Positions 1-9,424 are shown, counted from the first letter of the stretch. The stretch is 64,000 nt of DNA from Candidatus Microthrix subdominans (GCA_016719385.1 JADJZA010000007.1:620001-684000); one strand, 5' to 3'. Notes: generated by a model not told the origin, from the sequence alone. A program made the numbers and translations.

Positions 1-1212
1 GCGAGATGCGGTCGTGTGGATCGAAGAAATCGAGCGGTTGGGTCGGCGGGTGGATGCGGCCCGGTCGGTGTTGGTGGAACGGATCCGGGTCAAGGTGTTG
101 CACACAGCCGACGGTCACGGGTCGGCGAAGATCATGGTCCGCCACGTCGCCCGGTTGACCGAGGCGGAGGCGTTGGCCCGCGCCAAAACCGCCAGGCTCG
201 CTAGAGATGTTCCGAAGGTGACCGCGGCGTGGCAGGCCGGTGAGGTGTCGACGTGCGCGGTCCGGGCGTTGGGCCGGGTCGATGCGAACCCGCGGGTCGC
301 GGCAGCGCTGCGCCAGCGCGACGACGAGTTCCTCGCCGATGCCAAGAATATGAGTGCGAAGGCGTTTGGGCACAAGGTGCACCGGTGGGCCCGGCTGATC
401 GACGAGGACGGCCCAACCCCGCCAAACGAACGCAACCACTCCAAGCGTGACGCCCGCCTTGTGCAGAACCCGTGGGACCTGTCGTGGGACCTGACCGGGT
501 TCTTCGGCGCCGGGCAAGGTGCCGAGCTGCGGGAGATCCTCGACCGGTATGTCGACGCCGAGTTCAAGGCCGATTGGGAGGCCGCCGTGGCCCTTGGGTG
601 AGGAGGGCCTGGCCCGCGGCGGGATCTCCAAGGAGGACCTGGACCGCACCGACGCCCAACGCCGCGCCGACGCGCTCGTGCGAAAGTCTTCCGCGACGCC
701 GCCGCTGCTGACGGCTCCGCGGTGCCCGTCGGCTGGGTGCACAACATCCACTGGTCAGCCGCGGCGTATGAGGAAATGCTCGCAGCGATGGACCACGACC
801 GTGCCCCACGGTTCGACCCGGACACGTTCATGTGTCGCACCGAGGACGGCCACGACGTCGACCCCACCGAAGCAGCAGCCAACAGCCTCCTCAACAAAGT
901 CCGCCGGGTGATCGTCAACGCCTCCGGCGTCGTCATCGATTTGGGGAGGGCACGCCGGTTCACCTGGATCGGCAAGAACCGCCGCCACCGCCAGCCATAC
1001 CCACTGCATCTGGCCGGGCTGTCACGCACCCGCCAGCCGCTGCGAGATCGACCACCTCCACGAACACGGACAAGGCGGCCCACCACAACCAGGCGAACTC
1101 GGCTCCGCTGTGCGGCAAACACAACGGCTGGAAACAGAAGGGCTTCCGGATCCAGCGGGACCCGACCGGCACGTGGCACACCACCCGCCCCGACGGCAGC
1201 CAACTCGAATGA
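1..1212 (+). pseudogene. Decayed DUF222/HNH endonuclease (13E12 family), 5'-truncated by the window edge
   Basis: The reading is open from the window edge to 601 and gives a helical DUF222-like region. After that the homology continues only by switching frame: about 601-690 in a second frame (EEGLARGGISKEDLDR), about 690-1020 back in the first, about 1023-1083 in the second (HNH core CEIDHLHEHGQGG), and about 1085-1212 in the third (NQANSAPLCGKHN, ending GSQLE). The HNH residues remain readable across the shifts, so this was a full-length DUF222 plus HNH protein that now needs at least four frame corrections. Such genes are multicopy and often decayed in Actinobacteria. Several independent shifts argue against a single sequencing error. 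The nuclease is presumably inactive. The true start lies upstream of the window. Confidence 0.85.
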
Positions 1213-1310
1213 GCGCCAACCGGCAGTGAATCGAGGTGGGGGAGTGATGAACCAATCGGCAGTGACCCACCCGGGGCCTGACCCACCCGGGCTGAGGCTG
1301 TCACCCGAAG

Positions 1311-1343
1311 GTTCGCCATCTGTTCAGCTGGCGTTCACCTGGG
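1311..1343 (+). promoter_or_regulatory. Candidate PHO box: three tandem 11-bp repeats upstream of pstS
   Basis: GTTCGCCATCT, GTTCAGCTGGC and GTTCACCTGGG lie head to tail at 1311-1321, 1322-1332 and 1333-1343. Actinobacterial PhoP/RegX3 PHO boxes are 11-bp direct repeats beginning GTTCA, so sequence and period both fit. A weaker fourth unit (TGTCACCCGAA, 1299-1309) sits one base out of register. A possible -10, TACCGT, is at 1371-1376, and the pstS start is at 1443. The regulator encoded at the end of the same locus is the expected binder. Confidence 0.75.
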
Positions 1344-1442
1344 CAGCACCTGCGCGTCAACTCACCTCCGTACCGTTCGTCTCCTCACCACGAATTCCGT
1401 CCTACATCTGGCGGAACACCACCTGACACCGAGGAGACGAGA

Positions 1443-2453
1443 GTGAAGAAGCGAACCCGTCCAACCTTTCGATTTGCAGCACTTGCGCTGGCCGGTGGCC
1501 TTGCCGTCAGCGGTTGCAGCGGATCGAGCAACAGCGGCGCCGGCGAAGGAGCGGCCGAAGGCGAGATCGCCATCTCGGGCTCGTCCACCGTCGAGCCCAT
1601 CTCGGTGCGAGTCGGCGAGCTCTTCGCCGATTCCGGCGGCGTGTTGCCTTCCGTTGAGGGCCCCGGAACCGGTGACGGGTTCAAGAAATTCTGCGCCGGC
1701 GAGACCGACATTTCGGATGCCTCTCGGGCCATCAAGGACGAGGAAAAGGCCGCCTGCGAGCAGGCGGGCGTGACCTATACCGAGCTGCGGATCGCCAACG
1801 ATGCGATCACGGTGTTGACCAACGCGTCCAACGACTCGGTGCAGTGCCTGACCTTCGATGACCTCTACGGCTTGGTGGGTCCCGAGTCCGAGGGCGTGAA
1901 GACCTGGTCCGAGGCCACCGCCAAGGGCGCCACATCCAAGCTGCCCGATGCACCGCTTGAGATCTTCGCCCCGGGCACCGAGTCGGGCACCTACGACTCC
2001 TTCTATGAGCTGGCGATCAAGGACATCGCCGATGAGCGAGGCGTCCCCGAGGACGCGCAGATCCGTCCGGACTACGGAGGCCTGGCCAACGACAACGAGA
2101 TCATCTCCGGGCTTCAGTCCGTGGATTCCAGCTTCGGTTGGGTGGGCTTCGCCTTTGCCGAAGAGGCGACCGGCGTGCGGGAGATCGAGGTCGATGGCGG
2201 TGAGGGCTGTGTGGCCCCATCGGCTGAGACCGTCGCAGATGGCACCTACCCCCTGGCCCGGCCGCTGTTCATCTACGTGAACAACGAGAAGCTGGCCGAC
2301 AATGCGGCACTGTCCGACTTTGTCGACTTCTACCTGTCCGATGAGGGCATGGCCGCCGTTCCCGAGGTGGGGTACGTACCGCTGACCGACGCCGACCTCG
2401 AGGCCACCCGCACCACCTGGACCCAGGCCAAGGCCGGGGCCGCCAAGTCATGA
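1443..2453 (+). CDS. pstS: Phosphate ABC transporter substrate-binding lipoprotein PstS
   Basis: High-affinity periplasmic-side phosphate binder feeding the PstCAB importer. The 336-aa protein starts at GTG after a GAGGAG ribosome site. It has a Lys/Arg-rich signal peptide and lipobox LAVSGC with the lipidated Cys at residue 25, so it is membrane-anchored. The mature domain opens with ISGSSTVEPIS, the PstS phosphate loop, followed by GTGDGFKKFC and a later PGTESGTYDSF loop typical of the family. It is first in a seven-gene locus, its stop overlaps the pstC start (ATGA), and the PHO-box repeats lie about 100 bp upstream. Expression is likely induced by phosphate starvation. Confidence 0.96.
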   Translation: MKKRTRPTFRFAALALAGGLAVSGCSGSSNSGAGEGAAEGEIAISGSSTVEPISVRVGELFADSGGVLPSVEGPGTGDGFKKFCAGETDISDASRAIKDEEKAACEQAGVTYTELRIANDAITVLTNASNDSVQCLTFDDLYGLVGPESEGVKTWSEATAKGATSKLPDAPLEIFAPGTESGTYDSFYELAIKDIADERGVPEDAQIRPDYGGLANDNEIISGLQSVDSSFGWVGFAFAEEATGVREIEVDGGEGCVAPSAETVADGTYPLARPLFIYVNNEKLADNAALSDFVDFYLSDEGMAAVPEVGYVPLTDADLEATRTTWTQAKAGAAKS

Positions 2454-3388
2454 GCTCGGGGCTGACGTTGGCCGATCTGGCCGGCTCGAAGCAGCGCAAC
2501 CGCATCGAATCGCTGGTGAAGGCCGGCGTCGGCTCAGCTGCGTCCCTCAGCATCGTGATCAGCGTCGCCATCCTGGCCGTGCTGGTCATCCGATCGGCCG
2601 GGTTTCTGACCCAGGTGGAGTGGTCATCGCTGGTCAGTTCCCTGGGCTGGTTCCCCCGCAGCAACCGGTATGACCTGGTGACGCTGCTGCTGGGATCGCT
2701 GTGGGTCACCGGCATCGCTCTGGCGGTCGCCACGCCTGTCGGGGTGGGAGCGGCGGTCTATCTCTCCGAGTACGCCTCGAAGCGGGTACGCCGGTGGTTG
2801 AAGCCGTCGGTGGAGATTCTCGCCGGGTTGCCGTCGGTGGTTGTGGCGTTCTTCATCCTTCAGGTGATCTACCCCACCGCACTGGAGGGCGTGCTCGACT
2901 CGAAGTACACGCTGTTCGCGGCGGGCATCGGCGTGGGCATCCTGACGATCCCCATCGTTGCCTCGGTCACCGAGGACGCCTTGTCGGCCGTGCCGAACTC
3001 GCTTCGGGAGGCCAGCGTGGGCCTGGGTGCCCGCAAGGCTGTCACCACCGTGCGGGTCGTGCTGCCGGCGGCGGTCTCCGGCATCACCGCAGCCCTCATC
3101 GTCGGCGCCAGCCGAGCGCTGGGCGAGACCATGTTGGTCACCCTGGTGGCCGGCGGTGCCAACGGTTCGGCCCGGGCGTTTGGTCCGGCGTCGGCTGGTG
3201 GTGGCGTCACGATGACGTCGGCCATGGCAAACCTCGCTGCCGGGTCGGATTCGGTGGCCGTCAGCAGCGGCGTGACGCTCAACCCGGTCAACTCCTTGTA
3301 CGTCGTTGGCCTCGTGCTGTTCATGTTCACGTTGGGGCTGAACCTGATCGGCGACCGGCTCGTTCGCCGCTTCCGCCAGAGCTATTGA
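2450..3388 (+). CDS. pstC: Phosphate ABC transporter permease PstC
   Basis: 312-aa integral membrane subunit of the Pst importer. A first hydrophobic helix lies around residues 29-52, followed by the periplasmic loop and the permease domain with five or more further helices. The cytoplasmic EAA-type loop is visible around ALSAVPNSLREASVGLGA, which couples to PstB, followed by ASRALGETM. Its start overlaps the pstS stop by four bases, so translation is coupled. Length and position between pstS and pstA are normal for PstC. Confidence 0.95.
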   Translation: MSSGLTLADLAGSKQRNRIESLVKAGVGSAASLSIVISVAILAVLVIRSAGFLTQVEWSSLVSSLGWFPRSNRYDLVTLLLGSLWVTGIALAVATPVGVGAAVYLSEYASKRVRRWLKPSVEILAGLPSVVVAFFILQVIYPTALEGVLDSKYTLFAAGIGVGILTIPIVASVTEDALSAVPNSLREASVGLGARKAVTTVRVVLPAAVSGITAALIVGASRALGETMLVTLVAGGANGSARAFGPASAGGGVTMTSAMANLAAGSDSVAVSSGVTLNPVNSLYVVGLVLFMFTLGLNLIGDRLVRRFRQSY

Positions 3389-3401
3389 GAAGGACGTAGC
3401 C

Positions 3402-4382
3402 ATGACGATTGCATTCACCCGCCGCCGCCAGCGCGAGGCCACCGCCGAGGCGGTGCGCCAGGCCATCACCCGGGGCGGCATCGATGTGTCCGGCTTGGTG
3501 TTCAAGGGCTTGGTGGCGGGATGTCTCCTGGTGGTCATGGGCCTCCTCGTGTGGCTGTTCGCCGACGTGGTCATAGCGGCCCAGCCCTACCTCGCCGAGC
3601 GAGGGTTCATGGGCTTTCTCGGTGGGACGTTGTCGAGCCAGCCCGGCACCTACGGGGTGTCTCAAGGCATCATCGGTACGGTCTGGATCCTCGTGTTCGT
3701 GGCCGTCTTGGCTTTCCCCATCGGGCTTGCCGCCGGGATCTATCTGGAGGAGTACGCACGGGACACCAGGTTCACTCGTCTGGTGAACCTGGTCATCCGC
3801 AACCTGGCCGGGGTTCCGTCGGTCGTCTACGGCATCTTGGGGCTGGCCGTCTTCAAGGAACTCCTCGGCGGCGCCGGGAAGGCCAACCCTGCGTGGTATC
3901 AGTTCACGGGCGGTCCTACGCTGATCGCCGCAGGGATGACGATGGCCATCCTGGTGTTGCCCATCGTCATCATCACCTCGGCCGAGGCGATCCGGGCGGT
4001 GCCGGGCAGCTTGCGTGAGGCGGGATTCGGCGTGGGGGCAACCCGGTCCGAGGTCATCCGCAGTCACGTGCTGCCCTATGCGGCGCCGGGCATTCTCACC
4101 GGCACGGTGCTGTCGTTCGCCAGGGCCATCGGTGAGGCCGCCCCACTGCTCATGGTGGGCGCCATCACCGGATTGTTGCCCACCTACGGCACCGTCCCCG
4201 ATCAGCTCACCGGCAAGTTCACAGCACTGCCGATGGTGATCTACGGAACCCTGAGGAAACCCGAGTCCCAAGGTTGGCCCGCCGTAACGGCCGCCGTGAT
4301 CCTCGTGCTGATGGCGGTGTTGTTGGTGGCCAACGCCGGTGCGATCTTTGCTCGCAACTACTTTGAGAGGAAGCGCCAATGA
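3402..4382 (+). CDS. pstA: Phosphate ABC transporter permease PstA
   Basis: 326-aa second permease of the Pst importer, forming the heterodimeric channel with PstC. The start ATG has GAGAAGGAC just upstream. The first transmembrane helix is near residues 34-58, and the permease domain begins after the conserved GTVWILVFVAVLAFPIGLAAGIYLEEY segment region (about residues 89-115). The EAA loop AIRAVPGSLREAGFGVGA and the ARAIGEAAPLL motif are both present. It lies 13 bp after pstC and overlaps pstB by four bases. Confidence 0.95.
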   Translation: MTIAFTRRRQREATAEAVRQAITRGGIDVSGLVFKGLVAGCLLVVMGLLVWLFADVVIAAQPYLAERGFMGFLGGTLSSQPGTYGVSQGIIGTVWILVFVAVLAFPIGLAAGIYLEEYARDTRFTRLVNLVIRNLAGVPSVVYGILGLAVFKELLGGAGKANPAWYQFTGGPTLIAAGMTMAILVLPIVIITSAEAIRAVPGSLREAGFGVGATRSEVIRSHVLPYAAPGILTGTVLSFARAIGEAAPLLMVGAITGLLPTYGTVPDQLTGKFTALPMVIYGTLRKPESQGWPAVTAAVILVLMAVLLVANAGAIFARNYFERKRQ

Positions 4383-5299
4383 ATTCCAAGAGCGTACGAC
4401 CGGCGGCCACGACCCCACCGACCTCGTCCGCAGGTCGCACCGGCCGTCGATTTCTCGGAGGTGCCAACGCCACCGCCGTCGTCGATAAGGATCTGCACCT
4501 CATGCCTGACCTCGTGACCGCCCCCGTGTTCGAGGTGTCGGACCTGTCGGTGTACTACGGCGGGTTCCAAGCTGTGCGAGATGTTGGCCTCACCGTTCGA
4601 AGCGGCGAGATCACTGCGTTCATTGGTCCCTCCGGCTGCGGCAAAAGTACCGTGCTGCGCTGTTTCAACCGCATGAACGACCTGATCGACAGTGCCCGGG
4701 TGACCGGTTCCGTCAATTTTCGGGGCGTCGACCTGTACGACCCGGCGGTTAACCCGGTGGAGGTGCGGCGTCGGGTGGGCATGGTGTTCCAGAAGCCCAA
4801 CCCCTTCCCCAAGTCGATCTACGCCAACGTGGCCTACGGCCCCAAGGTGGGTGGCGCCAAGAAGGCCGACCTCGAAGAGATCGTTCAGACCAGCCTGACC
4901 AAGGCGGCGTTGTGGGACGAGGTGAAGGATCGGCTGGGCGACTCGGCGATGGGACTGTCCGGCGGCCAGCAACAACGTTTGTGCATCGCCAGGGCCATCG
5001 CATCCCAGCCTGAGGTGGTGCTGATGGACGAACCATGTTCGGCGCTTGACCCCATCGCCACCGCCCGCATCGAGGAGCTGATGCGCGAACTTCAGCACGA
5101 GTACACCATTCTGATCGTCACCCACAACATGCAGCAGGCGGCGCGGGTGAGCGATAAAACGGCCTTCTTTACAACCGAAGTGAGCGAAGACTCCGACCGC
5201 CGAACCGGTATCCAGGTGGAGTTTGACGACACGGAGAAGATCTTCTCCAACCCGTCCGATGAGCGCACCGAGAACTACATCACGGGTCGGTTCGGGTGA
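4379..5299 (+). CDS. pstB: Phosphate ABC transporter ATP-binding protein PstB
   Basis: 306-aa ATPase that powers PstCA. Walker A GPSGCGKST is at residues 83-91, the signature LSGGQQQR and Walker B VVLMDEPCSALD follow, and the switch His is in VTHNMQQA. The first about 45 residues are a Pro/Ala/Gly-rich extension not usual in PstB. An internal Met at residue 42 (position 4502) would give a protein of standard length. I favour 4379 because GAGAGGAAG lies just before it and it overlaps the pstA stop as ATGA, but initiation at 4502 remains possible. Confidence 0.95.
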   Translation: MNSKSVRPAATTPPTSSAGRTGRRFLGGANATAVVDKDLHLMPDLVTAPVFEVSDLSVYYGGFQAVRDVGLTVRSGEITAFIGPSGCGKSTVLRCFNRMNDLIDSARVTGSVNFRGVDLYDPAVNPVEVRRRVGMVFQKPNPFPKSIYANVAYGPKVGGAKKADLEEIVQTSLTKAALWDEVKDRLGDSAMGLSGGQQQRLCIARAIASQPEVVLMDEPCSALDPIATARIEELMRELQHEYTILIVTHNMQQAARVSDKTAFFTTEVSEDSDRRTGIQVEFDDTEKIFSNPSDERTENYITGRFG

Positions 5300-6099
5300 G
5301 TCAGCCACACACAGGTGCGATGATGAGCGACGTGGTCGACCCTCATGACATCCGCAAAACCTTCCACGACGACCTGGATGAGATCACCAATCAGCTCGTC
5401 GCCATGGCGGCGTTGGTGACCGAGACCATTCCCAGGGCCACGGAGACGTTGCTGGCGGTCGATCTGGCCGAGGCCCAGGCGATCATCGTCGACGACGACA
5501 TTCTCGACGGGCTGATGGTGGAGGTTGAGGAGTCGTGCTACCGGGTGCTGGCGCTGCAACAGCCGATGGCCGGCGACATGCGTGCGATCGTGGCCGCTAT
5601 CCGAATGGTGTCGGAGATCGAGCGGTCGGGCGATTTGGCGGTCAATATCGCCAAGGCCACCCGACGCATCTACGGCATCACGATCACGCCACGTCTTCGG
5701 GGACTGATCGCTTCGATGGGCGAGGAGGCGGCCCGGCTGTACCGGTTGGCTATACAGGCCTATGCCGACGGCGATGCGCCGATGGCCGCGGCGCTGGATG
5801 ATCTTGATGATCGGCTGGACTCGTTGCACCGCGACTACATCGCTGAGATCTTTGCCGCCCACGACGAGGAGCGCTTGACGTTGCAGGAGGGTGTGCAGCT
5901 GGCCCTGATCGGGCGTTACTACGAACGCATCGGTGACCATGCGGTCAACATCGGTGAGCGGGTGCGCTACATGGTGACCGGCTGGATGCCCGAGCAGAAG
6001 GGTGCCGAGCGCGCTGCCCGACGCAGTGAGGCGTCCGCTGCCGGCGTCGACGGGCCCGCAGGGTCGAGCTCCAACCAAAACAGCGAAGCTGACGGGTAG
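5296..6099 (+). CDS. phoU: Phosphate signalling protein PhoU
   Basis: 267-aa all-helical PhoU with two copies of the three-helix bundle (about residues 15-115 and 120-220). Characteristic stretches are GDMRAIVAAIRM with ERSGDLAVNIAK, and the second-copy counterpart GRYYERIGDHAVNIGERV, whose acidic residues bind metal. PhoU connects the Pst transporter to the sensor kinase and represses the Pho response when phosphate is plentiful. The GTG start overlaps the pstB stop; the ATGATG at 5321-5326 is an alternative. The Gly/Ser/Ala-rich tail after about residue 235 appears unstructured. Confidence 0.94.
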   Translation: MSQPHTGAMMSDVVDPHDIRKTFHDDLDEITNQLVAMAALVTETIPRATETLLAVDLAEAQAIIVDDDILDGLMVEVEESCYRVLALQQPMAGDMRAIVAAIRMVSEIERSGDLAVNIAKATRRIYGITITPRLRGLIASMGEEAARLYRLAIQAYADGDAPMAAALDDLDDRLDSLHRDYIAEIFAAHDEERLTLQEGVQLALIGRYYERIGDHAVNIGERVRYMVTGWMPEQKGAERAARRSEASAAGVDGPAGSSSNQNSEADG

Positions 6100-6122
6100 C
6101 ACCCCAGCTTGAGCGTTCACGC

Positions 6123-7268
6123 GTGAGCACGGCCGCGATGGTGTTGGTGGCGCTGTTGGGCGTCGGTGCCGGGGCACTGGCGGTTGCGTGGCGCCGCACT
6201 CGCCGGACTTTGACGCTGGCAGACCGGCGCGTTCGACAACTCGAGGTCGAGTTGTCGAACGCACAGGTCGACGCTGGGCCCTTCGAACTGCAGCGGGTGG
6301 TCGATGCGCTACCGGTGGCGGCCGTGATCTGTGATGACACGGGCGCCGTGCAGGTCCGCAACCCGGCGGGTGCCTCGCTCTTGGAGCCTCGCATCGAGTC
6401 GGCACTCGTGGGGCGCAGCCTGCGCGCTGCCCTGACCGAGGCCGCCGGCGGTGTTCGGGTGCGGCGCGTTGAAGAGCTCGTCGGACCTCCATTGGAGCGC
6501 CACGTCGTCACCGCCATTCCCCTCGACGGTGGCGGCGCGGTCGCCGTGGTGCAGGACGACTCCGACGTGGCCCGCACCGAGGCGGTACGTCGAGACTTCG
6601 TGGCCAACATCTCCCACGAGCTCAAGACACCTGTTGGGGCGGTTGCCCTGCTGGCCGAGATGCTCGCCGATGAGCCGGACCCGGCGACTGCGCAGCGCTT
6701 CGCCACCCGGATCGAGGGTGAGGCCCAACGCCTGGCGAGGTCGGTGGACGACCTGCTTGAACTGACCCAGATCGAGTTTGGGCTGCCGGCCGTTTCCACC
6801 GACGTCGCCCTCGACGAGGTGGTCGACGAGGTGCTGGCTCGGGTGGCGGTGGTCGCAGCCGACCGAGGGATCTCGGTTGGCGGTCCGGACGAGCGCACCC
6901 GGCTGGTCGTACGGGGCGACGCCCGTCAGCTTGGTTCGGCGCTGTACAACCTGGTTGACAACGCAGTGAAGTACTCGCCCGACGGCGGCACGGTGTGCAT
7001 CGGGCTACGGCGCGACGGTGGCGGCCTGATCGATGTCGAGGTGGCCGACTCGGGCATCGGCATTCCCGGCGCCGACCTCGAGCGTATCTTTGAGCGGTTC
7101 TACCGGGTGGACCGCGCCCGCGGCCGCGACACGGGCGGAACCGGCCTGGGCCTGGCGATCGTCCGCCACGTCACCCAGAATCACGGTGGCTCGGTGGACG
7201 TTCGTTCAACCGAGGGCGTCGGCACCACCTTCCTGATGAGGTTGCCGGGCCGGGAGACCCCACGATGA
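6123..7268 (+). CDS. senX3: SenX3/PhoR-type phosphate-responsive sensor histidine kinase
   Basis: 381-aa membrane kinase. One N-terminal transmembrane helix (about residues 5-24) is followed by a PAS-like domain (about 55-150). The dimerisation helix has the phospho-accepting His165 in ISHELKTP. The ATPase domain has the N box DNAVKYSPDGG, G1 DSGIGIP, and a GTGLGLAI G2 box. The lack of a large extracellular domain is typical of SenX3 and PhoR kinases, which sense via PhoU/Pst rather than ligand. It lies directly between phoU and the response regulator, with its stop overlapping the regulator start. Confidence 0.92.
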   Translation: MSTAAMVLVALLGVGAGALAVAWRRTRRTLTLADRRVRQLEVELSNAQVDAGPFELQRVVDALPVAAVICDDTGAVQVRNPAGASLLEPRIESALVGRSLRAALTEAAGGVRVRRVEELVGPPLERHVVTAIPLDGGGAVAVVQDDSDVARTEAVRRDFVANISHELKTPVGAVALLAEMLADEPDPATAQRFATRIEGEAQRLARSVDDLLELTQIEFGLPAVSTDVALDEVVDEVLARVAVVAADRGISVGGPDERTRLVVRGDARQLGSALYNLVDNAVKYSPDGGTVCIGLRRDGGGLIDVEVADSGIGIPGADLERIFERFYRVDRARGRDTGGTGLGLAIVRHVTQNHGGSVDVRSTEGVGTTFLMRLPGRETPR

Positions 7269-7978
7269 GCAAGGGCACGATCCTGGTCGTCGAGGACGAG
7301 GAGTCCTTCGTCGATGCGCTCACCGTCGGCTTGGGACGGGAGGGCTTCGAGGTGGCGGTGGCCCGCACCGGCGCCGAGGCGCTGGAGATGTTTCCGTCGG
7401 TCGAGCCCGATCTGGTGTTGTTGGACGTGATGTTGCCCACCGTGTCTGGGCTGGATGTGTGCCGGGAGCTCCGGGCCCGCTCGAGCGTGCCGATCATCAT
7501 GGTGACCGCCAAGAGCTCCGAGATCGACACGGTGGTCGGCCTCGAGGTCGGTGCGGACGACTACGTCACCAAGCCATATTCGATGCGCGAGCTGTTGGCT
7601 CGCATCGGTGCCGTGCTGCGTCGTCGCGGGCTGGATGCCGTCGGGCTCCGAGAGGCCGACCACGAGGAGGTTGACTTGCTGGTCGGCGGCGACGTCATCG
7701 TGGACCTCGACCGTCACGAGGTGACGGTGCGGGGCGAGCTGGTCAACCTGCCGCTGAAGGAGTTTGAGCTGCTCGCCGTGCTGATGGAGAACCCCGGACG
7801 AGTGCTGCCAAGGGCCACGCTGATCGACCGGGTGTGGGGCGGCGATTACGTGGGCGACACCAAAACCCTCGACGTCCACATCAAGCGTCTGCGCTCCCGC
7901 GTGGAGGCGGAACCGTCCGCTCCCGAACGGATCATCACCGTGCGCGGGGTGGGCTACAAGTTTGTGCCGTCCGGCTGA
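7265..7978 (+). CDS. regX3: RegX3/PhoP-type winged-helix response regulator
   Basis: 237-aa OmpR-family regulator. The receiver domain (about residues 5-118) has the acidic pair EDE, phospho-acceptor Asp54 in LLDVMLP, and the Thr/Lys switch residues in DDYVTKPYS. The C-terminal winged helix ends in the usual ITVRGVGYKF segment. It is the predicted binder of the 11-bp repeats upstream of pstS, which would make the whole locus an autoregulated phosphate-starvation unit. Its 3' end overlaps the convergent cupin gene by 25 bp. Confidence 0.93.
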   Translation: MSKGTILVVEDEESFVDALTVGLGREGFEVAVARTGAEALEMFPSVEPDLVLLDVMLPTVSGLDVCRELRARSSVPIIMVTAKSSEIDTVVGLEVGADDYVTKPYSMRELLARIGAVLRRRGLDAVGLREADHEEVDLLVGGDVIVDLDRHEVTVRGELVNLPLKEFELLAVLMENPGRVLPRATLIDRVWGGDYVGDTKTLDVHIKRLRSRVEAEPSAPERIITVRGVGYKFVPSG

Positions 7979-8379
7979 GGCGCCGCCCCTGGGGGATGGT
8001 CACGAAACCAGTCGACGATGGCGGGCATCGACCGCTCGAAGTTGCCGGGCGTAGCGATGGTGAACACGGCGGCCGGCGCATCGCTGCGGTTCTCGAAGTC
8101 GTGGGTCGTGCCGCCGGGCACGAGCACGAACGTGCCCACCGGAGCGTCGTCCCAACGGTCGTCGATCAAGAAGCTCATCGTGCCCTCGGTGACGAGGAAG
8201 ACGTCGTCCTCGGGGTGATGATGGGCGCCGGGGCCGGTCGTGTGGGGATCGAGGCGCCACGTCGAGATCGAGTAGGCGCCGTTGGTCTCTGCCCCGTCGG
8301 CGACGAACGTGGCGGCGATCCCACCCATGTCGTAGCGGCGCCCGGCGCCGGGGGGCAGAACGATCGGTGATCGGGTCAT
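7954..8379 (-). CDS. Cupin-domain protein
   Basis: 141-aa single-domain cupin. The first metal motif is visible as GAHHHPEDDVFLVTEG and the second as PGGTTHDFENRS, so a small-molecule or metal-binding beta barrel is likely; the substrate cannot be told. The start ATG at 8379 lies exactly six bases after a TAGGTT hexamer, supporting a leaderless transcript. The gene is convergent with the response regulator and overlaps it. Confidence 0.85.
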   Translation of the reverse strand: MTRSPIVLPPGAGRRYDMGGIAATFVADGAETNGAYSISTWRLDPHTTGPGAHHHPEDDVFLVTEGTMSFLIDDRWDDAPVGTFVLVPGGTTHDFENRSDAPAAVFTIATPGNFERSMPAIVDWFRDHPPGAAPQPDGTNL

Positions 8380-8385
8380 GATCCC

Positions 8386-8391
8386 AACCTA
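8386..8391 (-). promoter_or_regulatory. Leaderless -10 element of the cupin gene
   Basis: TAGGTT on the minus strand, six bases before the ATG at 8379. Confidence 0.65.
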
Positions 8392-8434
8392 CGGCTGGGC
8401 CACCCGTCCGGTCTTGAACAAATGGGAACGTGGG

Positions 8435-9424
8435 TCAGCCGTGCTGCCAGATGCGCTGGCTGATCGTGCGCTGGCCCGACAGCGCCAGGCCGTCGAGCAC
8501 CTCGAGTTCCTCGGGGGTGAGGCTCCAACCGAGGGCGCCGGCGTTCTGGGACGCCTGCTCGGCGTTCTTGGCGCCCGGGATGGGCACGGCGCCCTTGGCG
8601 ATCAGCCACGCCAGCGACACCTGGGCGGGGGTGCGGTCGTGGGGCTCGCCGATGCGGGCGAGCTCGGCGGTGATCCGGTCGACCTGTTCCATCGGATGGG
8701 CCGAGAAGGTGCGCTCCTTGGGGGGAGGGTTGGCAGCGGAATACTTGCCGGTGAGGCGTCCCTGACCGATCGGGGAGTAGGCCAGCGGGACGACGCCCAG
8801 CCGGCGGCAGGCCTCGATCAGCCCGGTGGTCTCCGGCCGGCGGCGCAGCAGCGAGTACTCGATCTGGTTCGAGGACAGCGGGACGCCCCGGGCGGCGAGC
8901 TGGGCGTGGATCGAGCCCATCTCACCGATCGAGTAGTTGGAGACGCCCACCGCGTCGCACAGCTTGGCCTCGACCACCTCGGCCAGCGCGTCGGCCAGGG
9001 CGGAGTGCGAGCGCAGGCTGACCGGTCCGTGCAGCTGGTACAGGTCGACCCGGTCCACCCCCAGCCGCTCCAGCGAGGCCTCCAGTGCTGAACGGAGGGC
9101 AGTGCGCACGTTGAGCTTCCACGGCGCGGGCATGAACTTGGTGGCAATGAGCGCCCGCTCCCGCCGGGCGGGATCGCCCTTGAGCAGGCGGCCGATGATG
9201 CGTTCGCTCTCGCCGTCGCCGTACACCTCGGCCGTGTCGAACAGGGTGACGCCGGCCTCGAGCGAGGCATCGAACGCCTCGGCGATCGTCGCCTCGCTGA
9301 TCTCGGTGTCGTAGCCGCCCATGCCCCATGTGGACTTGTCGCCCCACGCCCACGTGCCTACCCCGAGCGGGGCAAACGAACGGGACGAACCGGGGAATGA
9401 GAGCGAGGGCGTGGCGGTCACCAT
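8435..9424 (-). CDS. Aldo/keto reductase
   Basis: 329-aa NADPH-dependent aldo/keto reductase. The catalytic tetrad is recognisable: Asp and Tyr in FDTAEVYGDGESE, Lys in ATKF, and His in LYQLHGPVS. The C-terminal coenzyme-binding stretch IPGAKNAEQASQNAGAL is also typical. The substrate is unknown. The start is supported by TAGGTT six bases upstream of the ATG. It is transcribed divergently from the FtsX-type permease. Confidence 0.9.
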   Translation of the reverse strand: MVTATPSLSFPGSSRSFAPLGVGTWAWGDKSTWGMGGYDTEISEATIAEAFDASLEAGVTLFDTAEVYGDGESERIIGRLLKGDPARRERALIATKFMPAPWKLNVRTALRSALEASLERLGVDRVDLYQLHGPVSLRSHSALADALAEVVEAKLCDAVGVSNYSIGEMGSIHAQLAARGVPLSSNQIEYSLLRRRPETTGLIEACRRLGVVPLAYSPIGQGRLTGKYSAANPPPKERTFSAHPMEQVDRITAELARIGEPHDRTPAQVSLAWLIAKGAVPIPGAKNAEQASQNAGALGWSLTPEELEVLDGLALSGQRTISQRIWQHG

